A DNA stretch of 62,890 nucleotides, taken from Pseudomonadota bacterium (GTDB lineage Bacteria; Desulfobacterota; Desulfobacteria; Desulfobacterales; Desulfobacteraceae). A program made the position numbers and the translations under genes. The stretch lies in the NCBI GenBank assembly GCA_018821715.1, contig JAHJLN010000166.1, forward strand, positions 1 through 62,890, read 5' to 3'. The notes beneath the pieces are model-generated. The model searched no databases. It was not told where the DNA came from and saw nothing but the letters and a program-made list of their open reading frames with translations. Below, in pieces: positions 24,990-32,494 of the stretch. Each line of letters opens with the position of its first letter. The stretch's first letter is position 1.

Positions 24990-25868
24990 TTAATTATTTA
25001 CCAGCACATCAATTTCTTGAATTAGATAATCATTAAAAAAAGCATCAGACCAAAGGCTCAACTCATCTTTTTGCCCTGAAGTTTTTAAAAATGGTTCAAC
25101 ATCGTTTTTTGCCAGGGAAAAATCAATCTCATTAGTCTTTTTGGATATCAGTTTAACAAGTTTTCCTTTGGTCAACACCTCTGATAAATCAATATGGCCT
25201 GTTTGTACCATTTTATTCTTTAGATAGTGCAAATCACATGGAATATTATTCTTCACAAACCAGATTAAGTCATACCAGTCCCGTCCTTTAATATTGGTTC
25301 TTATTGTTCGGCATAACAAAGCATGCATTTTGCCTGCAAACAAACTGGGCAATGTCATGGTTTTAATGGTAAAGGGGATCGGGTGGAGATGATATTTGAG
25401 ATCACTGGTAAACCCGATTGCCGGTTCTTGATCAATTTCCAGTTTTATCTTCATCAGAGCATTTTTATGGGTCTTCAAATTCGAATCAATTTTTAATAAA
25501 CGGATCAATGTATTTGCTTTGATGAAAGCCGAATCAATCGTGCTTTTATTCTTCTTGTCTATTTCTTCTGCATGAACCTCAAAACCCCATAGTTCGAGTT
25601 CTGATTTTACCGCATCGAGATATTTTTTAATATTGAATGCTTTTTCCGGCTGGATTAATGAAAAATCCAAATCCTCAGAGAAACGGTCCAGCTCGTGCAG
25701 AATTCGTAATGCGCTCCCACCGTAAAGAACAGCCTTTTCATAGAATTTTGACCGCCATAATCCAAGTAAAACGATTTCCTGTATGATCTCTTTGAGTGCA
25801 TTCTCATGATCATGAACCGTATGTAATTGATACCTGTCCAGCATTTGTTCAATTTTTTTATCAAACAT
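24990..25868 (-). CDS. AbiEii/AbiGii-family nucleotidyltransferase toxin (292 aa)
   Basis: The nucleotidyltransferase core is GGSALRIL, then RFSEDLDFSL at about residue 60, giving the G-S and DxD metal-binding motifs. KMHALLCR and GRDWYDLIWF at about 195-210 are further conserved blocks of the family. AbiEii proteins transfer nucleotides to tRNA or another target and abort phage infection, held in check by AbiEi at transcription level. A good AGGAAG precedes the ATG. The cognate antitoxin directly upstream is truncated, so this may be an uncontrolled, inactive or rewired toxin. Confidence 0.85.
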   Translation of the reverse strand: MFDKKIEQMLDRYQLHTVHDHENALKEIIQEIVLLGLWRSKFYEKAVLYGGSALRILHELDRFSEDLDFSLIQPEKAFNIKKYLDAVKSELELWGFEVHAEEIDKKNKSTIDSAFIKANTLIRLLKIDSNLKTHKNALMKIKLEIDQEPAIGFTSDLKYHLHPIPFTIKTMTLPSLFAGKMHALLCRTIRTNIKGRDWYDLIWFVKNNIPCDLHYLKNKMVQTGHIDLSEVLTKGKLVKLISKKTNEIDFSLAKNDVEPFLKTSGQKDELSLWSDAFFNDYLIQEIDVLVNN

Positions 25869-25877
25869 AATCTTCCT

Positions 25878-26192
25878 TTAAACAATTGAACAGCAGTTTC
25901 TTTTCGTTGTCATGCTGATAATGAGTTCAACACGTTCCGGTATCATGTTCCAAAATGCTAAGGCGGTTTGACCTGTGATGTAAGAAGGCCCGTAGATTAG
26001 ATTTGCCAGGACAAACTTGTTGTAAGGCTTATTATATTCCCTGCCCAACACATAAAGGCCCTTTTTAACCCTTACGATATCCTTATTCTTGATCAGACCT
26101 CTGATCTTATCTCTTGGTTTTTTGTAGTCGTTTAAAGCGTGCAGCAGTAAATTGTAATCAAATTCCGCAGGAAGCTGGATTAAACTCTTCAT
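25878..26192 (-). pseudogene. Truncated AbiEi-family antitoxin (104 aa)
   Basis: Residues 1-95 are a normal AbiEi start: a winged-helix part (RDKIRGLIKNKDIVRVKKGLYVL) and the segment YGPSYITGQTALAFWNMIPERV-ISMTTKR. Full-length family members continue for about 90 more residues; here the frame ends in NCCSIV and a stop. In another frame the same DNA reads LLFNCLKEDYV and stops over the toxin's ATG, as a natural antitoxin end would. This looks like a deletion that removed the C-terminal domain and shifted the frame. The DNA-binding domain may still act. Confidence 0.7.
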
Positions 26193-26245
26193 AATATTTC
26201 AACCAATATGTCTAATAAATTGGACTTAATGGACATAAAGGGCTG

Positions 26246-26677
26246 TCAGGCATTGATGATATCGCGGTACATTGAAGCCACCACCGGTTCCCCAGTGCAC
26301 TCATACCCTTCATCCATGACAGAGTTGCTCATCTGATCTTTCTCATAGGCCACGCCCCAGTCCCTCATTTGAAGTAAAATGGGAATCAGCTTCACCGCCG
26401 CCGGTTTCAGGTGGTATTCCACCTTTGGGGGAACCTGCCTGTACACATGCCGGTGAACCAGGCCGTCAGCTTCCAGCTCTCTTAACTGCTTGGTCAGCAT
26501 TCGCTGGGTGATTTCAGGAATGCTCTTTTTCAGCTCCCCAAAGCGCATGATGCCTTCCACGGCAATATGAAAAAGGATCACAGGCTTCCATTTCCCGCCA
26601 ATGATACCCAGGGTCAGTTCAAAAAAGCATCTGTACTTTCTGTCGTTAATTTCTTTACTCTTGCAGGGTTCAGGCAT
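26246..26677 (-). CDS. HxlR-family transcriptional regulator (143 aa)
   Basis: A single winged-helix domain with the family hallmarks GGKWKPVILFHI, RFGELKKSIPEITQRMLTKQLRELEADGLV and VPPKVEYHL. There is a cysteine near the start (CKSKE) and another before the helix (YRCFF), positions used for redox or aldehyde sensing in some relatives such as HypR. It is divergent from an FMN reductase gene that it probably controls through the sites at 26704-26761. AAGGATG precedes the start. Confidence 0.9.
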   Translation of the reverse strand: MPEPCKSKEINDRKYRCFFELTLGIIGGKWKPVILFHIAVEGIMRFGELKKSIPEITQRMLTKQLRELEADGLVHRHVYRQVPPKVEYHLKPAAVKLIPILLQMRDWGVAYEKDQMSNSVMDEGYECTGEPVVASMYRDIINA

Positions 26678-26703
26678 TTTTGCATCCTTATAGTATACTT
26701 TTT

Positions 26704-26761
26704 GTAACTACGTCACAAAAAATACCGTACTTGTTTTTTATGTATTTAGTTACTACGTTAC
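26704..26761. promoter_or_regulatory. Paired GTAAC-TAC-GTnAC operators in the HxlR/FMN-reductase divergent region
   Basis: GTAACTACGTCAC (26704-26716) and GTTACTACGTTAC (26749-26761) share the GTnAC-TAC-GTnAC core. They are 45 bases apart, about four helical turns, consistent with two regulator dimers on one face. HxlR proteins commonly bind such GTAAC-type sites. Confidence 0.6.
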
Positions 26762-26858
26762 CATCCAGAAAATATCAACACAATAATAACATCAGGTTGA
26801 GTTTTAATTGTTGCGGTTAACCCGCTAAATAAACATTTTAAAAAAAAGGATATCGAAT

Positions 26859-27494
26859 ATGAAGGTTGTTGGATTTAACGGAAGTCCAAGAAAAAAAGGA
26901 AATACCGCATGTTCTCTGAACACGGTTTTTGCCGAGCTTGAAAATAACGGCATTGAAACAGAAATGGTCCAGGTGGGCAAGGAAATTATTCACGGATGCA
27001 AAGCCTGCTACGCCTGTGTCAAAAATCAGAACCAAGCCTGCGCCTTTGGGGATGACCCGGTAAATGAGTGGGTTCAGAAAATAAAGTCGGCTGACGGCAT
27101 AATACTAGGCTCCCCGGTCCATTTTTCAGGCGTTGCCGGGACCATGAAATCCTTTCTTGACAGGGCTTTTTTTGTCTCTTCCGTGAACGGCAACCTGTTC
27201 CGGCATAAAGTCGGGGCTTCTGTTGCAGCTGTCCGGCGGTCAGGAGGCCTTCCCACCATAGACACCCTGAATCACTACATCAATTATTCTGAGATGATCA
27301 TGCCCAGTTCCAATTACTGGAACGTGGTCCATGGTGCCAATCCCGGCGAGATGGAGCAGGATGGCGAGGGCAAGCAGATCATGACGGTTCTGGGAAGAAA
27401 CATGGCATGGATCATGAAAACCCTGGAATATGCAAAAGACCAGGTCCCTGCACCTGCCCCGGTGGCCAAAACAATGACCAATTTTATCCGCTGA
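26859..27494 (+). CDS. Flavodoxin-like NAD(P)H FMN reductase (211 aa)
   Basis: The N-terminal FMN-phosphate motif is GFNGSPRKKGNTACSLN. HGCKACYACVKN holds a CxxCxxC-like cysteine cluster seen in iron-sulfur flavoproteins and multimeric flavodoxin reductases, and GSPVHFSGVAGTMKSFLDRAFF is the ring-binding loop. It probably reduces quinones or other small oxidants and is induced through the HxlR regulator next to it. AAGGA precedes the ATG. Confidence 0.9.
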   Translation: MKVVGFNGSPRKKGNTACSLNTVFAELENNGIETEMVQVGKEIIHGCKACYACVKNQNQACAFGDDPVNEWVQKIKSADGIILGSPVHFSGVAGTMKSFLDRAFFVSSVNGNLFRHKVGASVAAVRRSGGLPTIDTLNHYINYSEMIMPSSNYWNVVHGANPGEMEQDGEGKQIMTVLGRNMAWIMKTLEYAKDQVPAPAPVAKTMTNFIR

Positions 27495-27510
27495 TTTGTA
27501 AAGCCATGGC

Positions 27511-27537
27511 CCCACGGCATTGTCCCAATGCCGTGGG
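27511..27537 (+). terminator. Terminator-like hairpin after the FMN reductase gene
   Basis: CCCACGGCATTG and CAATGCCGTGGG form a perfect 12-base stem with a 3-base loop, 17 bases after the stop codon. The following sequence is only weakly U-rich. Confidence 0.65.
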
Positions 27538-27575
27538 AGCACTATTAATTCAACCCGTAATCGTTCTTTAAAATT

Positions 27576-27613
27576 GTAGACACAAAATCATGCTGCATTC
27601 TCGTATGATTATT
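27576..27613. repeat. Left copy of an imperfect direct repeat (GTAGACACAAAA type)
   Basis: GTAGACACAAAATCATGCT, then TCTCGTATGATTATT. A similar element in the same orientation is at 30148-30185, about 2.57 kb away, so the two enclose the hydrolase/methyltransferase patch. Confidence 0.45.
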
Positions 27614-27697
27614 CCCTTTATTAAGCATTATATTTTTTTAAAAAGAACATCCCAAATAAGCGGTGAAATCCGCTTCATTTTGATTGTTGTTCGAATT

Positions 27698-27737
27698 AAG
27701 TATTGTCCCCATATTTCTCGGTTCCATGGCAATACTT
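27698..27737 (-). terminator. Hairpin at the 3' end of the hydrolase gene
   Basis: AAGTATTG (27698-27705) pairs with CAATACTT (27730-27737), extended by CCAT/ATGG, and overlaps the stop codon of the hydrolase gene. A further small perfect hairpin, AAGCGG-TGAAAT-CCGCTT, is at 27658-27675. Confidence 0.4.
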
Positions 27738-28836
27738 ACCATTTTTCTAACCCCCGGCGCTCATTGTTTCGGTCATTCCAGGAAAACTTATAGATACTTT
27801 CCGGGAATTTCGGCCTTGGGTCTTTTTCATTTGATAATGGTCTGTAACTATTGATCTTATCCATTTTAGCAATATTTAAAAGGTATTGATTCCCTCCAGA
27901 GTCGCCATCAAAAACATAATCCGATACGGCATCAAATGGTTTAAAAACTGCATATTGTTTTAAGCGCAAAGATGGATTTCTGGCCGGGGTTGCATGATCA
28001 GCCACAAGCTCACATCCATTGAAGCTTTCAGAACGAATAAATTGAAAATGTTTTTGAGAAGCCGGTAATTTTATACTCTTGAAAACATCAATGGCCATCC
28101 TGTGATCATTCACATCATCTTTATCATATATCTGCATAATTAAAACGACATGGTCTGGATATTTTTCCATTTTTTCTGAAGTAATTTGAAATGAATACCA
28201 AGGTGCCATTATATACAAAAATGCCCCCTTACTCCCCCATTTTTTGCCAACCAACCCCTTATACGCCATGGCAGGTGTTGCACCTCCACCAAAAGAATGC
28301 CCCACAAAGCCGACACGGGTAAGATCCATTTTATGCCCAAATTTCGCAACAGACAGCTCAAACCCGCTCCACAGAGTATCATAGCGTTTATCAAAACTTG
28401 CCATAACGGTGGGATAGGGTGAAAAAACAACCATATACCCGAGGCTGACAATATGTTTCATCAAAGGGGAATACACTTTCTGCCAATCCGTTGCCCCAAA
28501 AGCGTGGGAGAAAAAAATCACAGGGTGTTTGCCAGAGGCTCCTTTAGGGGAAAAAACAGAAATGGCTTTCCCTCTCCACATGGGATTGCTTAAGTTTTGA
28601 ATGTCCATATCATAACTTCCGTTTGAGCCATACCCATTCATAATTGGGGGAATGTTTGTATCACATGCTGCATCAGAGATATCTGCATTGTCTTGATTCT
28701 TAAACGCCTGTTTTTGTTTCCATTTATCCCTTAATGGACCAGACATACATGACGTACTTATCGATACGATCATTAAAATAGTAGATATCCAGATGATTAG
28801 TTTTACCAGATTGACATATCTTTTCATTTCAAACAT
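27736..28836 (-). CDS. Alpha/beta-hydrolase-fold lipoprotein, dienelactone-hydrolase/PAF-acetylhydrolase-like (366 aa)
   Basis: A lipoprotein-type signal (IVSISTSC) is at about residue 30. The hydrolase core has HPVIFFSHAFGATDW for the oxyanion hole and VGFVGHSFGGGATPAM with the nucleophile serine at about residue 180. A histidine late in the protein (for example DHATPARN) could complete the triad. The substrate is unknown. Its start overlaps the 111-residue gene upstream by 13 bases, so the two are expressed together. The base composition is noticeably AT-richer than the metabolic cluster. Confidence 0.8.
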   Translation of the reverse strand: MFEMKRYVNLVKLIIWISTILMIVSISTSCMSGPLRDKWKQKQAFKNQDNADISDAACDTNIPPIMNGYGSNGSYDMDIQNLSNPMWRGKAISVFSPKGASGKHPVIFFSHAFGATDWQKVYSPLMKHIVSLGYMVVFSPYPTVMASFDKRYDTLWSGFELSVAKFGHKMDLTRVGFVGHSFGGGATPAMAYKGLVGKKWGSKGAFLYIMAPWYSFQITSEKMEKYPDHVVLIMQIYDKDDVNDHRMAIDVFKSIKLPASQKHFQFIRSESFNGCELVADHATPARNPSLRLKQYAVFKPFDAVSDYVFDGDSGGNQYLLNIAKMDKINSYRPLSNEKDPRPKFPESIYKFSWNDRNNERRGLEKW

Positions 28837-29159
28837 GAGAATTGCCTTATAAAATTTTCATTGAAGTTTGCTTCTTCAATATCGTTTTCCCTGATTAGAG
28901 AAACATCAATTTCAAAATCTTTGTTTTCAATTTGTCTATTGGGAAGTTTTAGCCAGAGCGATAAATCTTTTTTTTCTTTTATGGAAAATTCTGTCGTTAT
29001 TGAGGGTTTTGAAGAAGCATGCAAATTAATATTAAAAGTCTGAATATCTTTGTATAAATTCCCTGAAAAATGAATAATAGCAAAGACCATACTGGTTACA
29101 ATAATGATACCACCTGCAATTGTAATCAATATACCAAGTATCACTTTTGTTTTATTCAT
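28824..29159 (-). CDS. Unknown membrane-anchored protein (111 aa)
   Basis: One N-terminal membrane helix (about 7-32, ILGILITIAGGIIIVTS) is followed by a soluble, beta-rich part ending in NFIRQFSCLK. I do not recognise it. It begins about 23 bases after the attC-like site and overlaps the hydrolase gene, the position expected of the first gene of an integron cassette. Confidence 0.55.
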   Translation of the reverse strand: MNKTKVILGILITIAGGIIIVTSMVFAIIHFSGNLYKDIQTFNINLHASSKPSITTEFSIKEKKDLSLWLKLPNRQIENKDFEIDVSLIRENDIEEANFNENFIRQFSCLK

Positions 29160-29181
29160 TTTCTTGTCTCGTATTTATTGC

Positions 29182-29274
29182 AGATAACTGTTTAAGCTCA
29201 CAGGCCGCCGACTGAAGGGAAGGTACAAGGGAGCGCAGCGGAATTTGCAGCTGAGTTAATTTGTTTTGTTATGC
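29182..29274 (-). other. attC-like (integron cassette recombination) site
   Basis: On the minus strand the site opens with GCATAAC (29274-29268) and ends with GTTATCTGC, which pair as outer boxes. The inner boxes are TTAACTCA and TGAGCTTAA, complementary except for one extra C, like the extrahelical base of true attC sites. The centre contains CCGCTGCGCTCC. It lies exactly over the methyltransferase stop codon, where attC sits in a cassette. No integrase gene is in the window. Confidence 0.45.
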
Positions 29275-30086
29275 GTCTTTTCACCAAAAGTATATAAAAC
29301 ACTCATTTCGAGCCAGATTCCTTTGCCGGATGCAAGTTCTTTGATTTCAGCTAAATGCTCTTTTTTGAATTTTGTAAAATCATTTTTGGAAAGTTGATTT
29401 ACCAATCCCCGAAAGCCCCCGTTCCATATTATGTACCACCAGTCAGAGGTATCTCTCAGATAGTAACCACATTTCTTCTGCTCACAGTTTATCTTCTGAA
29501 ATCCTGCTTCTTTAAAAAGAGATGTGCATTGTTCTTTCGTTGCTACTCGTTTCCAAGCCGGGCTTGGCGGTTCAATGCCATATCCTTCAAGGCGGTCGAT
29601 GAAAAGATTTACAAGCGGGGAAAATGAATTATCAAAAAATGTTGTAACAAGGATTTTTCCACCATCTTTCACTTTATTCGCAATATGGATGAGTTGTTTT
29701 TTCATATCCTCGACGAAAAAGATACTAAAAGCACTTACTGCCACATCGAAATGGTTATCCGGGTAATCCATAGCCTGCATGTCCATTTCAATAAAAGTGA
29801 CATTGTGTATGCCCTGGTCTTTTTTGTTTTTATTGGCCTGAGAGAGCATACCCTCGGAAAAATCTATACCAGTCACTTGTCCATCAGGCAAATCCTTAGC
29901 AATAGCCAGTGCCGCATAACCTGTTCCTGTGGCCACATCAATTACATGCTCATCTCCCTTCAGATTTAAAAATAAGGAGACTTCATTAGCGGTCTCTGAA
30001 AAAAAACGCATTGCTGAATGGCCATATCCATCAGAAACAGCATTAAATGTATTTTTATACAATTCTTTTAATTCAATATGATCCAT
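29256..30086 (-). CDS. SAM-dependent class I methyltransferase (276 aa)
   Basis: Motif I is VIDVATGTGYAALAIAKDL at about residue 45, followed by VTGIDFSEGMLSQA and FIEMDMQAMDYPDNHFDVAVSAFS. This is the UbiE/Methyltransf_11 type acting on small molecules. A frame exists up to 30155, but the ATG at 30086 has AAGGAGATATT upstream and fits the family start. Its stop codon is inside the attC-like site, so it may be a mobile gene cassette. The acceptor is unknown. Confidence 0.85.
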   Translation of the reverse strand: MDHIELKELYKNTFNAVSDGYGHSAMRFFSETANEVSLFLNLKGDEHVIDVATGTGYAALAIAKDLPDGQVTGIDFSEGMLSQANKNKKDQGIHNVTFIEMDMQAMDYPDNHFDVAVSAFSIFFVEDMKKQLIHIANKVKDGGKILVTTFFDNSFSPLVNLFIDRLEGYGIEPPSPAWKRVATKEQCTSLFKEAGFQKINCEQKKCGYYLRDTSDWWYIIWNGGFRGLVNQLSKNDFTKFKKEHLAEIKELASGKGIWLEMSVLYTFGEKTHNKTN

Positions 30087-30147
30087 AATAATATCTCCTT
30101 GTATCGCTTGAACCATGCCCCCATCACTCTGATCTTTCCAGCTTATA

Positions 30148-30185
30148 GTAGACACAAAACCATGCTTTTATCTCGTTTAATTATG
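30148..30185. repeat. Right copy of the imperfect direct repeat (GTAGACACAAAA type)
   Basis: GTAGACACAAAACCATGCT, then TCTCGTTTAATTATG, aligned with 27576-27613 at roughly 30 of 38 positions. Confidence 0.45.
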
Positions 30186-30464
30186 TTTTTTTAGTTCCAT
30201 TTGTTTTTTGGAGAACAATGAATTCACCGATTTTTTTCTGAGTAACATGCAAAAATAACTGATTCAATAACACTTGACGGTTATCAAAAAAAAATGAGAG
30301 TAGCAACTTTTTTCGACAATAGTGCTGGTTTGAGCGGTATAACATCCCAAAAGGGTATGTTATACAAAAACAGGCTAATTCTGATCAGGACCTATGTCAG
30401 GAAAGATTAATTTCCCAGGGCAGCACTCATGCTGCTGGAAATTTTTTCATGATTTGTGCACTTT
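30186..30464. other. Non-coding stretch with a hairpin and a copied 21-mer
   Basis: No gene is supported. GTATAACATCCC and GGGTATGTTATAC (30337-30365) form a stem with one bulge and an AAAA loop. Bases 30427-30447 repeat exactly a 21-base segment of the thioesterase gene at 15573-15593, in the same orientation. Confidence 0.5.
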
Positions 30465-31232
30465 CTATTTCACTGAAACAAAATCAAAGATAACGCTTCC
30501 GATAAATACCTTTACCTTTATTCGTACGGGGATCTTTCTATCATCTGCCGTGACCCAGAGTTTTACCGTGGGATCTTTACTTTTTGTAAATACGCCTGAA
30601 AAATGATTCACCTGGGGAACCAGCACATAGGTGTCATAGGTTCCTGAGGGCAGGGTGATTTTTTCTTTATTTATCACACTGGCTTCCTGTATGAACTGCT
30701 TTTTCCCGTCCGTGACCGGAAAGGACAGGTCATTGCCTGCTTCAAAATTTAAGGTCCGCATCTTATAAAAGGCTGAAAGCGGGTCAACGGTTTCCAAAGG
30801 GATCTTGATCGGGTCTCTTTTTCCGCCGAAATTGGAATAAACGGCTGTCTGGGCTTCCCAGTCAAATTCAACCATTACCTGTCTTTTAGCTTTGCCCGAT
30901 TGTGTCTTCTTATATAAAAGGGAATGGGTAACTTCAATATCTGTAACTGCCTCCAGCCGGTCCCTGATCTTGTACAGCATATCGATATACCGGTTTGATT
31001 TAACCTCCAGTATGAATTGATACGCTTTTTTCCCATGGACTGTTGTAAACTCCAGAACCTTGAAATTTGCTGTTCCGGCTTTGATGGTTTCCCAGCTGAC
31101 CGTGTAGTTGATTTCTTCACCAATGGAAAACGGCACCCCCTTTGGACCTGCATGGCCCAAAGGAGATGAAAAAAACAAAGCTCCCATCGATAGTATGAAT
31201 ATAATAAATTTCCTAGTGCATGGCTTCTGCAA
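30465..31232 (-). CDS. DUF3108 periplasmic protein (255 aa from TTG)
   Basis: The mature part is a DUF3108 domain: FSIGEEINYTVSWETIKAGTA, then SLLYKKTQSGKAKRQVMVEF, DPLSAFYKMRTLNF and LWVTADDRKIPVRIKVKV. The fold is a beta barrel or lipocalin-like shape of unknown function, possibly envelope lipid or polymer related. The frame opens at 31295 inside the GAPDH gene. The TTG at 31232 gives a clean signal peptide (KFIIFILSMGALFFSSPLGHA), but none of the candidate starts has a strong ribosome site. It overlaps the GAPDH end, so coupling is likely. Confidence 0.8.
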   Translation of the reverse strand: MQKPCTRKFIIFILSMGALFFSSPLGHAGPKGVPFSIGEEINYTVSWETIKAGTANFKVLEFTTVHGKKAYQFILEVKSNRYIDMLYKIRDRLEAVTDIEVTHSLLYKKTQSGKAKRQVMVEFDWEAQTAVYSNFGGKRDPIKIPLETVDPLSAFYKMRTLNFEAGNDLSFPVTDGKKQFIQEASVINKEKITLPSGTYDTYVLVPQVNHFSGVFTKSKDPTVKLWVTADDRKIPVRIKVKVFIGSVIFDFVSVK

Positions 31233-32469
31233 TGGATACTGTTCTATCGCCCAGCATGTTGACATAGCTTGCCATTTCATTGTCATACCATCCATAAATC
31301 ACTGTCTGGGTAACCTGGATACTGGTGACCTGATCTTTGATCATGTCAAGAATGGTTTTGTCAATTCCGCGTACATGTTCAAGGTTGATATTAATGGCCC
31401 CGGTACGGGTATGGGTTTCATGGCCTTCAATCACTGCGGCAGCTTTTGGTGTTCCGATAATATCGGAAGAGACATTCTGTTTATCCGTGTACATCAGGTA
31501 TCCGTTTGTATTGGCCGTTGCTGCTGTTTCATAAATTGAATTGATCATGTCTCTTCGAATCGGTTTTTTATTGAGCTCTTCCTGGAAATTCATCACCAGA
31601 ATAATCAAAGAACCCGTTGCGGTCGGAATTCGTACGGACTCGGCAATAAACCCGATGGTCGACATTTCCGGGATGACCAGCTGCAAGGCCTTGGCAGCAC
31701 CTGTTGTGGTCAGAATAATGTTGTTCATGATAGACCTGTTTTTTCTCAAATCCCTGGCACCGGTTTTGGGCAGCCGGTCCAGCACCTGCTGGGAGCCTGT
31801 AGCCGCATGCACGGTTGCCATGGACGCAGAAAGGATTCGTTCAATGCCGAAATAATCGATTAACGGCTTGATCATATGAGACAGGCAGGTGGTAGTGCAG
31901 GAGGCATTGGAAATAATCTGATGCCTTAACGGATCATAATCCTTGTCATTGATTCCCATGACGGTTGTCACGGCATCTTCAGGCATGGCGACCCCCTCTT
32001 TGAGCTTAAAAGGGGCTGAAGCAATCACCTTTTGAGCACCGGCTTCAATATGGCCCCTGATGGAGCCTTTGGGTTCATCCGCTCCAAGGGAAGGGTCCAG
32101 AAACTGGCCGGTTGTATCCACGACTATTTTGGCATTGTGACCGGCCCAGTCAATATCTTTTGGATTCCTGTTCTGCCGCAGTATTTTTACCTTGATGCCA
32201 TTCACCGTCATTAAAGCGTTCACTTCATCCACTTCTCTGATCACAGGCTTTGCCTGATATCCGTGAAGAAATGAATCCAGTCGGCCATAGGTTGTATCTC
32301 TTTCGATATAATGAATAATATCCTGAAAAGAGTTACCCACTTCCCTGCCGACATTAATCACAATTGTATCAAAATACTTTCTGCCGGCATGATGCCACAA
32401 AGAAAGCTTTCCTATTCTTCCAAGCCCGTTAATCCCAAGCGTTGTAGAAGCTTTTGTATTCATTTCCAT
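31213..32469 (-). CDS. gap: Glyceraldehyde-3-phosphate dehydrogenase, long form (418 aa)
   Basis: The NAD-binding start is GINGLGRIGKLSLW. The catalytic cysteine is in SNASCTTTCLSHMI at about residue 190, with HAATGSQQVLD after it. YDNEMASYVNMLGD closes the protein. It is about 80 residues longer than the usual 330-residue enzyme, with insertions in the N-terminal domain (HYIERDTTYGRLDSFLHG) as seen in some anaerobes. It acts in glycolysis or gluconeogenesis. It follows the PPDK-like gene by 25 bases, so both may serve carbon flow around PEP. Confidence 0.92.
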   Translation of the reverse strand: MEMNTKASTTLGINGLGRIGKLSLWHHAGRKYFDTIVINVGREVGNSFQDIIHYIERDTTYGRLDSFLHGYQAKPVIREVDEVNALMTVNGIKVKILRQNRNPKDIDWAGHNAKIVVDTTGQFLDPSLGADEPKGSIRGHIEAGAQKVIASAPFKLKEGVAMPEDAVTTVMGINDKDYDPLRHQIISNASCTTTCLSHMIKPLIDYFGIERILSASMATVHAATGSQQVLDRLPKTGARDLRKNRSIMNNIILTTTGAAKALQLVIPEMSTIGFIAESVRIPTATGSLIILVMNFQEELNKKPIRRDMINSIYETAATANTNGYLMYTDKQNVSSDIIGTPKAAAVIEGHETHTRTGAININLEHVRGIDKTILDMIKDQVTSIQVTQTVIYGWYDNEMASYVNMLGDRTVSIAEAMH

Positions 32470-32494
32470 CCCTCTTTTTTAGCTTGCTTATTTA

